DNA of 64,000 bases from positions 57,156 through 121,155 of the forward strand of contig CAMNGP010000001.1 of assembly GCA_946538495.1 (NCBI GenBank). Direction: 5' to 3'. A program made the position numbers and the translations under genes. Positions within the stretch are counted from its first letter, which is position 1; each line of letters opens with the position of its first letter. Source of the DNA: an uncultured Candidatus Saccharibacteria bacterium (GTDB taxonomy: Bacteria; Patescibacteriota; Saccharimonadia; Saccharimonadales; Saccharimonadaceae). This document shows, piece after piece, positions 41,834 to 50,198 of the stretch. The notes below the pieces were generated by a model. The model saw only the letters and a program-made list of their open reading frames with translations, made no database searches and was not told the DNA's origin.

Positions 41834-41924
41834 GCGCGCGTGGTGGAATTGGTAGACACGCTACCTTGAGGTGGTAGTGGCCACATTCACGGCTGTGCTG
41901 GTTCAAGTCCAGTCGCGCGCACCA
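41834..41924 (+). tRNA. tRNA-Leu (GAG anticodon)
   Basis: A 91-nt class II tRNA with encoded CCA. Acceptor arms GCGCGCG and CGCGCGC pair perfectly. The D arm has TGGTAGACACGC as in the other leucine tRNA. The anticodon stem CTACC/GGTAG encloses TTGAGGT, giving anticodon GAG. A long variable arm and the T arm GGTTCAAGTCC follow. Confidence 0.96.
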
Positions 41925-41945
41925 TGTAGAACAAAAAGGAGGTAG

Positions 41946-42938
41946 ATGAAAAAATTTGTTATACGCACCCTAGCAGTTAGCTTATTGGCTATACTTGGCT
42001 TGGGGTTTTTTGTTGGTAATACTTATGCAGATGAAGAGGAAAAGCCCGTAGCTGGCACTAGTATTCGCTTGTCGCCGGCCAATATAGTTTTGTCGTTATC
42101 CTCGAATGCTAATATTACTGGGTCTTTTGAAATCAAAAATGAAGGCGATTCCGATATTAATGTAGAAGTCTATGCCGCGCCTTATTCTTATGCCTACTCC
42201 GAAGATGAAGACCAATACAAGTTGGGTTTCAATACTGAGAACAATTACACACAGATTACTAGGTGGGTAAAGTTTAAAACTAGTTCTGGAGAATACGCCG
42301 AAAAGATTAGGGTCAAGATTGAAGCCGAAAAAGCTTACACCGTAGATTACAGTATTACAACGCCTGCAAGCATTCCGAACGGCGGGCAGTACACAGTATT
42401 CTTTGCCCATGCTTTGGCTGATTCTACGTCTGGTAGTGGCATCAAGACCGAAGCTAGTCCGGGCATTGTGGTTTATGGGCGTTCAACCGAAGGAGAAACC
42501 ATAGTATCGGCCGAACTAAAAGGTTTGGAGGTTGGGCGTGGCATCACTGAAGGTAACACCACGCGAAATAATATCTACGGCTTAGCCAAAGCAAAAAACA
42601 ATGGTAATGTAGACTTTAACTTAGTCGGTTCATTAAAAGTTGAGCCAATCATCGGCTTTTCATCTTACGAAACTCCAAATTCTGGTGCGAGAGTATCAGT
42701 GATTCCAGAAGTTGAGTTATCGGTATTTGATGAATGGAAAGAAACCCCAGATTTTGGCATTTATAAGGCTACCTGGACGGCAACAGCTGGTGGAGAAACG
42801 CAAACTTCGGAACGCATTTTCTTCCTGTTTCCGCCTTTCGCATTAATAATCTTAATTTTCCTATTGACATTTTTAACCATATGGATTATAATGCGAGTAA
42901 GGAGACGTAAAGAACGTCGTTCTAGATTGGCTGTCTAG
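41946..42938 (+). CDS. Exported DUF916-like membrane-anchored protein
   Basis: A 330-residue protein with a signal peptide (about 1-30, ending near NTYADEE), a strand-rich outer region beginning SIRLSPANIVLSLSSNANITGSFEIKNEGD, which resembles the N-terminal Ig-like part of DUF916 surface proteins, and a C-terminal membrane helix (about 293-315) with a basic tail (RVRRRKERRSR). It may form a surface complex with the next gene product. AAGGAGG supports the start. The gene follows tRNA-Leu(GAG) by only 21 bases with no terminator. Confidence 0.75.
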   Translation: MKKFVIRTLAVSLLAILGLGFFVGNTYADEEEKPVAGTSIRLSPANIVLSLSSNANITGSFEIKNEGDSDINVEVYAAPYSYAYSEDEDQYKLGFNTENNYTQITRWVKFKTSSGEYAEKIRVKIEAEKAYTVDYSITTPASIPNGGQYTVFFAHALADSTSGSGIKTEASPGIVVYGRSTEGETIVSAELKGLEVGRGITEGNTTRNNIYGLAKAKNNGNVDFNLVGSLKVEPIIGFSSYETPNSGARVSVIPEVELSVFDEWKETPDFGIYKATWTATAGGETQTSERIFFLFPPFALIILIFLLTFLTIWIIMRVRRRKERRSRLAV

Positions 42939-42991
42939 ATCGATTTACGGAACCAAAACAAACATTAAACATAAAAAAGAGAGTGTAGAGT

Positions 42992-43903
42992 ATGAAAAAG
43001 ACACCAAAGAAAGTTCTTGGTACTTTAGGCTTGCTGGTGGTTGCTGCGACCACAGTTTTTGCGGCTTTTTTGCCGTTGCCAAGTGCCTCAGCGGCAGATA
43101 CTAGTGTGGTAGACACTATTACTGTCCGCGTTATCGGCAATACGCCGAGCGTAAACATCACTGACCCTGGCAGTGATGAAGCTATTGCGCATGCGCAACA
43201 ACGTATAAGTTATAATTATGAGAATGTCGACAAGGTAACAGCCGTATTGGAGTATACTGATCGAGACGGTAATCCTCATCGGGATGTGTTGGGAGAATAT
43301 CCTATTACTGAGGATTATGGTACTGGTGTGCTCGATTTAAATATGTCTAGCTACGATTATGGTGACTATGTACTAAAGTTAATTGGAGAAGGCATAAATG
43401 GGCTCGAATACGAAGACGCAATCACACTATATTATTACCCTGTAACCACCGAGATAGAGTACAACGAAGAAACCAATGACACATTTGCTATTTTGGACTA
43501 TGATTTGACTGACGAAGATATCGATACATTGGTGCTAGAGATTTATGACGAGAATGGGAACTTAATGTCGCCACTTTCACCGATTAGAGTAAAGCGTGGC
43601 ACTACTAGAGTTGAATTGCCGCTTGAAGAATATAACACACCAGAAGGAAAATATACGATAAGGACAACGGCATATGATGCAAGCGGTACCGCATTATATA
43701 AGCCATTTGATATGATTTTGAATTATACGATTCACGTACCAAGCCCAGATGTACCAAATACTGGCGCAATGACATTTGGAAATCTAAACATTTCAAAAAC
43801 TGATTATCTGATAACTGGATTAATAATCTTTTCAATTGTGGGTGTAGGAGGTATTTATTATATCACTCACAATAATAGTAAGCGTTCACGCAAAAAACGT
43901 TAA
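42992..43903 (+). CDS. Surface protein with VPNTG sorting-like signal
   Basis: A 303-residue exported protein. A signal peptide (about 1-33) is followed by Ig-like beta domains (about 45-245) rich in Asp, Tyr and Thr. The end reads VPNTGAMTFGN, then a hydrophobic stretch (about 270-290) and a strongly basic tail (NNSKRSRKKR), the LPXTG sortase layout with Val in the first position. It is 53 bases downstream of the DUF916-like gene and probably in the same operon. A hairpin terminator follows. Confidence 0.77.
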   Translation: MKKTPKKVLGTLGLLVVAATTVFAAFLPLPSASAADTSVVDTITVRVIGNTPSVNITDPGSDEAIAHAQQRISYNYENVDKVTAVLEYTDRDGNPHRDVLGEYPITEDYGTGVLDLNMSSYDYGDYVLKLIGEGINGLEYEDAITLYYYPVTTEIEYNEETNDTFAILDYDLTDEDIDTLVLEIYDENGNLMSPLSPIRVKRGTTRVELPLEEYNTPEGKYTIRTTAYDASGTALYKPFDMILNYTIHVPSPDVPNTGAMTFGNLNISKTDYLITGLIIFSIVGVGGIYYITHNNSKRSRKKR

Positions 43904-43927
43904 TTATTAGAAATCATACTCTATAAA

Positions 43928-43967
43928 AAATTGGGCACGCCTACTGCGAGGGTGCCCAATTTTAGCT
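43928..43967. terminator. Hairpin terminator after the surface operon
   Basis: AAATTGGGCAC (43928-43938) and GTGCCCAATTT (43952-43962) form a perfect 11-bp stem flanked by A and T runs. A second small A/T hairpin follows at about 43969-43988. Confidence 0.8.
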
Positions 43968-44010
43968 CGGGTTTTTTAGAAAAAACCTCTAAGCAAAAAA
44001 CCAACATAAA

Positions 44011-44047
44011 AAACGAGCTGAGAATGAAACCCAACTCGTTTTTTTTG
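44011..44047. terminator. Bidirectional terminator between convergent units
   Basis: AAAACGAG (44011-44018) and CTCGTTTT (44036-44043) form a stem with a 17-base loop and T runs on both strands. It ends tsf on the minus strand. Confidence 0.75.
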
Positions 44048-44051
44048 ATTA

Positions 44052-44648
44052 TTATTCCGTGACCCCTAATTCTATTCTCTTAAACTGCCTCACGGTAATG
44101 TTTTCGCCGGTCTTAGCGATCGATTCTTTGATAAACTGTTCCACGGTCTTAGTGTCATCTAAGATATATGGTTGATTCATCAACACCTTGTCCGAGAAGG
44201 CTTTTTTCATTTGGCCTTCGAGGATTTTGTCTTTCATGTTTTCTGGACCTTTAAAGCTAGCTTCTAGCTCTTTGATTTTGGCTTTTCTAACTTCTTTCGG
44301 GATGTCTTCCTCAGAAACATAAAGTGGGTTCATAGAGGCAACTTGCATCGCGATTTGATGGGCCAAAGTCTTGAATTCGTCGGTTTTGGCAACAAAGCTG
44401 GTTTCACAGTTAACTTCGACAATAGCGCCAAGGCGGCCATCGTGAATATAAGATTCTACACGACCTTCGCGGGTTTCGCGATCGCCACGTTTTTCGGCCT
44501 TAGTAAGACCTTTTTTGCGCATTGCTTCAAGAGCCTTATCGAAATCACCCTTTGCTTCAACCAGGGCCTGTTTGGCGTCTGTTAGGCCAGCGCCGGATAA
44601 TTCTTTGAGTTTTTTGATTTGTTCAATTGTTACTTTTGGGTCTGCCAT
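44052..44648 (-). CDS. tsf: Elongation factor Ts
   Basis: Nucleotide exchange factor for EF-Tu, 198 residues, the short form. The N-terminal UBA-like module (IKKLKELSGAGLTDAKQALVEAKGDFDKALEAMRKKG) and the signature EVNCETSFVAKTDEF are diagnostic. The second half of the dimerisation region is reduced, as in other short EF-Ts. It follows rpsB by 12 bases in the classical rpsB-tsf operon. Confidence 0.97.
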   Translation of the reverse strand: MADPKVTIEQIKKLKELSGAGLTDAKQALVEAKGDFDKALEAMRKKGLTKAEKRGDRETREGRVESYIHDGRLGAIVEVNCETSFVAKTDEFKTLAHQIAMQVASMNPLYVSEEDIPKEVRKAKIKELEASFKGPENMKDKILEGQMKKAFSDKVLMNQPYILDDTKTVEQFIKESIAKTGENITVRQFKRIELGVTE

Positions 44649-44660
44649 TTTGCCTCCTAA

Positions 44661-45347
44661 TTATTTTTTACCTTCTTTAATAGCCTCGGTAATATAGCCG
44701 AGTACGAGTTTTGTAGCCTTGATTGAATCGTCGTTCATTGGAATAACGTAGTCAATTGGAGTTGGGTCTACATTAGTATCGACAAACGCAAAAACTGGGA
44801 TATTTAGGCCCTTAGCTTCTTTGATTGCGTTCTTTTCTTCGTTGGCGTCTACCACGATGATAGCAGCTGGCTGATCGGTCATGTCTTTGATGCCACCATA
44901 GCGTTCGTTCAAGACGTCAATTTCTTCTTGGAATCTTTGGACTTCAAGCTTAGAATAGCGATTTTCAAGTTCACCTGATGCCATGCGGCGCTCCAAATCT
45001 TTTAATTTTTTGATTTGGCGATTAACGGTTTCGACATTAGTGAGAGTACCGCCAACCCAACGTACGGTGACGTACGGCATTTCGACCGATTCGGCAGCTT
45101 CCTTGACGGCGTCTTTCATCTGTTTTTTGGTGCCGATGAATAATACCTTCTTGCCGCTTTTGACAATTTCGGTGATCTTTGGCAAAGCCTTTTCTAGACC
45201 GTCAACGGTTTTTTCTAGATTGATAATATGGGCATCTTGACGCTTGCTGTGGATGTACGGCGCCATCTTTGGATGCCAGCGGCTAGTTTTATGCCCAAAA
45301 TGAGCACCACTCTCTAGCAGAGCCTTCATATCGACATTTACAGTCAT
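44661..45347 (-). CDS. rpsB: 30S ribosomal protein S2
   Basis: S2 of 228 residues. KALLESGAHFGHKTSRWHPKMAPYI, VLFIGTKKQMKDAV, VRWVGGTLTN and DPTPIDYVIPMNDDSIKA are typical. AAGGAAA precedes the ATG. The unusually long (about 90-base) structured leader suggests feedback control, as known for rpsB in other bacteria; the details here are inferred. Confidence 0.98.
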   Translation of the reverse strand: MTVNVDMKALLESGAHFGHKTSRWHPKMAPYIHSKRQDAHIINLEKTVDGLEKALPKITEIVKSGKKVLFIGTKKQMKDAVKEAAESVEMPYVTVRWVGGTLTNVETVNRQIKKLKDLERRMASGELENRYSKLEVQRFQEEIDVLNERYGGIKDMTDQPAAIIVVDANEEKNAIKEAKGLNIPVFAFVDTNVDPTPIDYVIPMNDDSIKATKLVLGYITEAIKEGKK

Positions 45348-45472
45348 ATATGATTTCCTTTCGCTTTGTTTCTGGGAACTTGCACGCTTATAGCGCCAGG
45401 AAACCTCCCAAAAACTGTTTCATTAAAATTGATAATAGTTCCATTATAGCACATAAGCTTGAAAAAATCAAG
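45348..45472 (-). promoter_or_regulatory. rpsB promoter and structured leader
   Basis: On the minus strand TTGATT, a 17-base spacer and TATAAT form the promoter near 45441-45469. The leader of about 90 bases contains a hairpin whose arms, in plus-strand terms, are GTTTCTGG and CCAGGAAAC with an inner CGC/GCG pair (about 45369-45406). It is a candidate S2 autoregulatory site. Confidence 0.5.
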
Positions 45473-45532
45473 TTAATAAGGTATAATTTAGGAATAATTA
45501 TTGGTGGGTTGCACTTTAAAAGGAGGATCACT

Positions 45533-46207
45533 ATGTACGGAGTAAACCGTCAACTCAGTGTGTTTACTATCCCTGGCAATACTACGCTCAATGTCGACTG
45601 CACGTTCGATCAGTTCAGCCGGATGCTCGACAAGATGGATAGGAGGCTGTACCTGTACGGCTCGATCATGACGGCCGACGACGAGGAATTCAATATGGTA
45701 GGTTCCTCGATGGCGTCTGACTTGGTCGAGAAGATTATGGAGTACAACCGCGCTGACCGCGATAGCGGTCTGGAGCCGGAAGAGCGCAAGCCCATCCGCC
45801 TCTACATCAATTCGCCTGGTGGCGTGATAACTGAGGGCTTTCAGCTGATTGATGCGATTGAAGCCAGCAAGACTCCGGTCTACACCATCAACACGGGTGG
45901 GTGGAGCTCTATGTCGTTTTTGATCGGCATTACTGGTAAGAAGCGCTACTCGCTGAGGCACTCCACGTTCCTGCTTCACGACGGTTCATCCTTCGTGGGC
46001 GGTTCTACCAGCAAGGTGAAAGATCGTGTGATGTTTGACGCCCGTTTTGAGGCGGAAGTCATCAAGTCGCATGTGCTTGACCACAGCTGCATGTCCGAGG
46101 AGGAATACGACAACATTAGCCGCAACGAATTCTATATGTTGCCGGAGGATGCCTTGAGATATAACTTCATCGATGAGATCGTCGACGATCTTGATGCGAT
46201 CCTCTAG
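45533..46207 (+). CDS. clpP: ClpP-type serine protease
   Basis: A 224-residue ClpP-like protease subunit. RRLYLYGSIM, PIRLYINSPGGVITEGFQLIDAI, the catalytic Ser in GWSSMSFLIG, the His in TFLLHDGSSFVGG and the Asp near DALRYNFID make a complete triad, although the Ser box differs from the canonical ASMGA. The gene is richer in G and C and uses CTG, CGC and GCC codons far more than its neighbours, which suggests separate origin. AAGGAGG fixes the ATG at 45533; TATAAT lies about 45 bases upstream. Confidence 0.88.
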   Translation: MYGVNRQLSVFTIPGNTTLNVDCTFDQFSRMLDKMDRRLYLYGSIMTADDEEFNMVGSSMASDLVEKIMEYNRADRDSGLEPEERKPIRLYINSPGGVITEGFQLIDAIEASKTPVYTINTGGWSSMSFLIGITGKKRYSLRHSTFLLHDGSSFVGGSTSKVKDRVMFDARFEAEVIKSHVLDHSCMSEEEYDNISRNEFYMLPEDALRYNFIDEIVDDLDAIL

Positions 46208-46228
46208 CCCAGAAGGGGGGCTGGGAGA

Positions 46229-46256
46229 AGCGAGCCAATCGGCTCGCTTTTTCCTT
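46229..46256 (+). terminator. Terminator after clpP
   Basis: AGCGAGCC and GGCTCGCT form a stem with a short AATC-like loop, followed by five T. Confidence 0.9.
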
Positions 46257-46293
46257 TACATTTTTTAAATAATCTGATATAATGGCGGGAATT

Positions 46294-46638
46294 ATGAGTA
46301 AAAAAGAATTACATCCTAAAGATTATCGCTATGTTGTCTTTTCTGACGAAGCAGCTGGTTTTTCTTTCTTAACGAAATCTACCGCTACTAGCGATGAAAC
46401 CATCAAATGGGAAGATGGCAACGAATACCCATTAGTCAAGGTTCAGATTTCTTCTGCAAGCCACCCATTCTTCACTGGCGAAGAGAAGATTATCGATACC
46501 GAGGGTCGCGTAGACCGCTTTAAGGCTCGCGCCGAAAAGGCTAAGAAGCTTAAAGAGGCTCTCGAAAATAAGGCCAAAAAAGCCGCTAAGGAGGCTGAGA
46601 AAAAGGCTAAAGCCAAAGACAGTAAAGTTGAGGCTTAA
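46294..46638 (+). CDS. rpmE2: 50S ribosomal protein L31 type B, extended
   Basis: Residues 1-80 are L31 type [62 protein letters not shown] Lys/Ala/Glu-rich helical tail brings the length to 114 residues, longer than the usual 80-90. The zinc-binding Cys of type A are absent. The start is 46294; a nearer ATG overlaps the TATAAT box (46278-46283). Confidence 0.93.
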   Translation: MSKKELHPKDYRYVVFSDEAAGFSFLTKSTATSDETIKWEDGNEYPLVKVQISSASHPFFTGEEKIIDTEGRVDRFKARAEKAKKLKEALENKAKKAAKEAEKKAKAKDSKVEA

Positions 46639-46641
46639 GAA

Positions 46642-46665
46642 AAACCCGCAAATAGCGGGTTTTTT
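46642..46665 (+). terminator. Terminator after rpmE2
   Basis: AAACCCGC and GCGGGTTT form a stem around AAATA, followed by T. Confidence 0.9.
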
Positions 46666-46706
46666 GGTTGGTATGCTATAATTTAATTATTAAATAAGGA
46701 GTGAAT

Positions 46707-47252
46707 ATGTTTGACACCAAAGAAGATCGCAAAAAGATGGAAGGTATCATCGAGCGATTCAAGAATGAAATGAAGAAGGTGCGCACTGGCCGCGCTCATC
46801 CAGACATGCTAGCTGGCATCAAGGTAGAGGTATATGGCCAAATGATGCCACTAAACCAGGTTTCAAATATTACCGCCTCCGATGCGACTTTGCTTGTCAT
46901 TACTCCTTTTGACCCAACCAATATCCAATCAATCGTGGCGGCAATTCGTAATGACCAATCATTGGGTCTAAATCCAGCCGACGACGGTCGCGTAATTAGG
47001 GTGCCAATTCCCGCATTAACGGAAGAGCGTCGTAAAGAAATTGTCAAAACTGCCTCGGCAAAAGTCGAAGAAGCCAAGGTTGCGCTCAGAAATGTACGCG
47101 AGGATGCGCGCAAGGCTGTAAAAGTCGCTGCCGAAATGGGCGAAGACGTCAAAAAACGCGCCGAAAAAGAAATCGATGAGATCACTAAGGAGTTTAGCGA
47201 CAAAATCGATGCAGAGTTCAAAAATAAGTCCGATGAAATAATGAAATTATGA
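46707..47252 (+). CDS. frr: Ribosome recycling factor
   Basis: Splits post-termination ribosomes with EF-G. The 181-residue protein has the family landmarks KVRTGRAHPDMLAGIKVEVYG, TPFDPTNIQSIVAAIRNDQSLGLNPADDGRVIRVPIPALTEERRKE and a long three-helix bundle. AAGGAG precedes the ATG at 46707. The stop overlaps the uppS start (ATGA), so translation is coupled. Confidence 0.97.
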   Translation: MFDTKEDRKKMEGIIERFKNEMKKVRTGRAHPDMLAGIKVEVYGQMMPLNQVSNITASDATLLVITPFDPTNIQSIVAAIRNDQSLGLNPADDGRVIRVPIPALTEERRKEIVKTASAKVEEAKVALRNVREDARKAVKVAAEMGEDVKKRAEKEIDEITKEFSDKIDAEFKNKSDEIMKL

Positions 47253-47923
47253 GCGAATTAAGACATTTAGGAATTATTGCAGACGGCAACAGAAGATGGG
47301 CTAAAGCCAAGGGCTTACCCACAATTGAAGGCCACAAAAAAGGGCTCGACGCGATTGAAGCCTTAATTGGCGCCGCAATTAAAGCCAAAATACCGTATAT
47401 CTCTTTTTACGTATTTAGCACCGAAAACTGGGGGCGTAGCGAGACGGAAGTTTCGTATATCATGAAACTAATTGAGACTCGGATAATTAAATACGCTGAG
47501 AAACTTGCCAAAAATAATGCAAAAATGCTGATATTGGGGTCAAGAGACAGAATCTCGCCAAAGCTAGCCAGCCTGATTGAAAAGGCCGAAAAGATTACCG
47601 AGGATTGCGATGGCATTACGGTTGGGTTTTGTTTTAACTATGGGGGTGAGCAAGAGATTGCCGATGCCGCAAACATCGCCATGGAAGCCGACGGCAAGAT
47701 TACTCCCGAAACTATCCGCAAGCACTTGTATAAGCCTGAAATCCCTGATGTCGATATGGTAGTAAGGACTTCTGGCGAAGAAAGAATATCTGGTTTTATG
47801 CTTTGGCGAGCCGCCTACGCTGAGTTCATGTTTATCAAAAAGTATTTTCCAGAAATGGGCGCCGAAGATATCCAGGATATTTTGCAGGAGTTCGAAAGTC
47901 GCAACCGTAGATTCGGAAAATAA
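47249..47923 (+). CDS. uppS: Isoprenyl (undecaprenyl) diphosphate synthase
   Basis: Cis-prenyltransferase that makes the lipid carrier for peptidoglycan. The 224-residue protein has the signature HLGIIADGNRRWAKAKG with the catalytic Asp, the FYVFSTENWGRS region, and VRTSGEERISGFMLWRAAYAEFMF at the C-terminal end. Length is normal. It is translationally coupled to frr. rseP follows with its own leaderless promoter. Confidence 0.96.
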   Translation: MSELRHLGIIADGNRRWAKAKGLPTIEGHKKGLDAIEALIGAAIKAKIPYISFYVFSTENWGRSETEVSYIMKLIETRIIKYAEKLAKNNAKMLILGSRDRISPKLASLIEKAEKITEDCDGITVGFCFNYGGEQEIADAANIAMEADGKITPETIRKHLYKPEIPDVDMVVRTSGEERISGFMLWRAAYAEFMFIKKYFPEMGAEDIQDILQEFESRNRRFGK

Positions 47924-47938
47924 TGTTATAATATGTTT

Positions 47939-49255
47939 ATGGATATATTTTTAGGTGTTATTGTTGGTCTATTAGTTTTAATGTTTTTGGTAACTGCCCA
48001 CGAATTTGGTCATTTTTTGGCGGCCAGACGCAATGGCGTGAATGTACTAGAATTTGGAATTGGCTTTCCACCCAGAGCAATCGCTTGGATTAAGGACCCT
48101 AAAACTGGCAAATGGCGCAGATTGCCAAAAAAAGAATGGAAAAAAGACGGCATGGCTAAGGTCGTCTATTCTAACGGGGAAAAATCTGAGCTTACTCAAG
48201 ATGGAATGATTTTTAGCTTAAACTGGCTGCCGATTGGTGGTTTTTGCCAGATGGACGGGGAATCGGCAGCAGATAAACGTAAAGGGACTTTTGGCGCGGC
48301 AAATTTTTGGTCTAAGACTAAGATTCTTTTTGCTGGCGTAACGATGAACTGGCTAGTGGCTTTTATTATCTTTACGATTCTTGCCTGGACTGGCATGCCA
48401 AAATTCCTCGATAATCAATTCTCCTTGCCAAATGATACCCGCATCAACAAGGAACCCGTGCAAGTGATAAATGTTGCCGAAGGGTCACCAGCTTCTGAAG
48501 CAGGTTTTAAGAATGATGATTTAATTGTGGCCGTAAACGGTGAAAAGATTGCCTACGCTGATGACATTATTAGCTACAACGAGGCGCACGCTGGCGAAGA
48601 AGTTACTTATACCATTAAAAGATTGGAAACAGTTTGCATGAATCAGCCAGATTGCTACCAAGAACCTTGTCCATGCTTGGAGGAGGGTGAGGAATGGACA
48701 GAAAGAGAGATTACGGCGAAGCTAAATCCGTCTGAAAGCGAATATTTACTTGGTGTATCGATGGCCTCGTCGCAAGCGCTATCATATTCCACTTGGTCGG
48801 CACCAATCGTAGGGGCAGGAATCACATTGCAGCTCACTGGGGAAACGTTTAAGGGCGTAGGAGTTATGTTATGGAATTTGATTTCTGGAATTGGCTCGCA
48901 GTTTAGCCCAGATGCCAGCGTGCGCGAAAGCGGACAAGAATCAATTTCAGCCGTAGGCGATTCGGTTTCTGGCCCGGTAGGGATAATCGGAGTTTTATTC
49001 CCAGCCTTTACATCGGCGGGGCCGGCCAACCTGGCGTTTCTAGCAGCATTAATTTCAGTCTCCTTGGCATGTATGAATGTTTTACCAATTCCAGCTTTGG
49101 ATGGCGGGAGGTGGCTGTTGATTGCAATCTATAAGATTCGCAAAAAAGAGCTCACTAAAGAAGTAGAAGAAAAAATCGTCTCGCGTGCCTTTATGGTGCT
49201 TTTGGCCATGATTTTTATCGTAACTATTCTAGACATCATTAGGATTGCAAACTAA
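47939..49255 (+). CDS. rseP: Site-2 protease RseP/RasP (M50)
   Basis: An intramembrane zinc protease that cleaves anti-sigma factors or signal peptide remnants. The 438-residue protein has the first helix with HEFGHFLAA (HExxH), a PDZ domain (about 175-235, VAEGSPASEAGFKNDDLIVAVNGE), and the second zinc ligand in NVLPIPALDGGRW. A Cys-rich insert (CMNQPDCYQEPCPCLEEGEEW) within the PDZ region is unusual. The start is 47939, 6 bases after TATAAT (47927-47932); the ATG at 47933 touches the -10 box and cannot be in the mRNA. Confidence 0.93.
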   Translation: MDIFLGVIVGLLVLMFLVTAHEFGHFLAARRNGVNVLEFGIGFPPRAIAWIKDPKTGKWRRLPKKEWKKDGMAKVVYSNGEKSELTQDGMIFSLNWLPIGGFCQMDGESAADKRKGTFGAANFWSKTKILFAGVTMNWLVAFIIFTILAWTGMPKFLDNQFSLPNDTRINKEPVQVINVAEGSPASEAGFKNDDLIVAVNGEKIAYADDIISYNEAHAGEEVTYTIKRLETVCMNQPDCYQEPCPCLEEGEEWTEREITAKLNPSESEYLLGVSMASSQALSYSTWSAPIVGAGITLQLTGETFKGVGVMLWNLISGIGSQFSPDASVRESGQESISAVGDSVSGPVGIIGVLFPAFTSAGPANLAFLAALISVSLACMNVLPIPALDGGRWLLIAIYKIRKKELTKEVEEKIVSRAFMVLLAMIFIVTILDIIRIAN

Positions 49256-50055
49256 TGAAAGAGAAGAAAGCGCCTAACATTTCTCCGAAAAAACAGGGGT
49301 GGCGCCATAGTTTTAAGTTGTTCCTAAAAGTATTATTTCTTTTGTGTGGAGTCGCCGCCGTTGTACTCGGCTCGCAATTATTGGTGGGCATGCTGCTAGT
49401 ATTAACACTCGGCGCAGACAAGCTATCTAGTCCTGTTGGGACAGCAATATATTCGGCTTTGTCGTATGTGCTTGCAATGATTCTTATAATTTCTCTCCCG
49501 AATCTGCTAGCAAAACGCGGAAAGCTTGGCGTAAAAAAGATGAGTCGAGAAGACTTGGGACTAAAGGACCTTCCGACCTGGACGGATTTGGGGCTCGCTC
49601 CAGTAGGATTTATCGTTTATTTAATCCTAGCAGCAGGTATTATATGGATTTTTAGCCTGTTTCCATGGTTTGATGCAGAGCAAGCACAAGATGTGGGCTT
49701 TAGCTTTTTGATTTCTGGTTTTGATAGGGTAGTAGCGTTTCTTACGCTTGTAGTGATTGCGCCAATTGCCGAAGAGATAATCTTTCGCGGTTGGCTTTAT
49801 GCAAAGATAAAGTATGCTTTGCTGAGCCGATTATCGTCCAAAATCGCAACAGCTATTGCTATTTTTCTGGTGTCAGTTTTGTTTGGCATTATGCATATGC
49901 AGTGGAACGTAGGAGTAAATGTGTTTGCGATGTCAATCGTATTATGCTTATTAAGAGAGATCACTGGCACGACATATGCCGGAATTCTGATGCATATGGT
50001 TAAAAATGGTTTGGCGTTTTATCTCTTGTATGTGGTAGGGGTAGGGGTAGGCTAA
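49255..50055 (+). CDS. CPBP-family intramembrane metalloprotease
   Basis: A 266-residue membrane protein (about seven hydrophobic segments) of the CAAX protease and bacteriocin-processing (Abi) family. The first motif, APIAEEIIFRGWLYA (EExxxR), and the later His residues in FGIMHMQWN and AGILMHMVKN form the catalytic site. Members process prenylated proteins or confer bacteriocin immunity; the substrate here is unknown. Its start overlaps the rseP stop (TAATG). Its last codons and stop lie within the left arm of a large palindrome. Confidence 0.88.
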   Translation: MKEKKAPNISPKKQGWRHSFKLFLKVLFLLCGVAAVVLGSQLLVGMLLVLTLGADKLSSPVGTAIYSALSYVLAMILIISLPNLLAKRGKLGVKKMSREDLGLKDLPTWTDLGLAPVGFIVYLILAAGIIWIFSLFPWFDAEQAQDVGFSFLISGFDRVVAFLTLVVIAPIAEEIIFRGWLYAKIKYALLSRLSSKIATAIAIFLVSVLFGIMHMQWNVGVNVFAMSIVLCLLREITGTTYAGILMHMVKNGLAFYLLYVVGVGVG

Positions 50056-50179
50056 ACCCTTTATTCTGAGTATTGAACATTGAATTAGATTTGAAGTCCA
50101 AAAATGTATATTCCTGACGCTTGCCAGCGTATGACATTTTTGGACTTTAAGTCATACGAAGAATAAAGGGTTTAGCCTA
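50048..50179. repeat. Triple nested palindrome before proS
   Basis: Three concentric perfect inverted repeats: 20-bp outer arms (50048-50067 and 50160-50179), 14-bp middle arms AAGTCCAAAAATGT (50094-50107) and ACATTTTTGGACTT (50134-50147), and inner ACGCT-TGCC-AGCGT (50117-50130). The left arm contains the stop codon of the CPBP gene and the right arm covers the proS -35 region. No T run follows, so it is not a standard terminator. Confidence 0.8.
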
Positions 50180-50198
50180 TTTGTGCTATAATCATCGT

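Noticed and set aside
45488-45979. Long minus-strand ORF of 163 codons
   Set aside because: It is antisense to clpP, has no family resemblance, promoter or ribosome binding site, and arises from the G/C-rich codon pattern of clpP.
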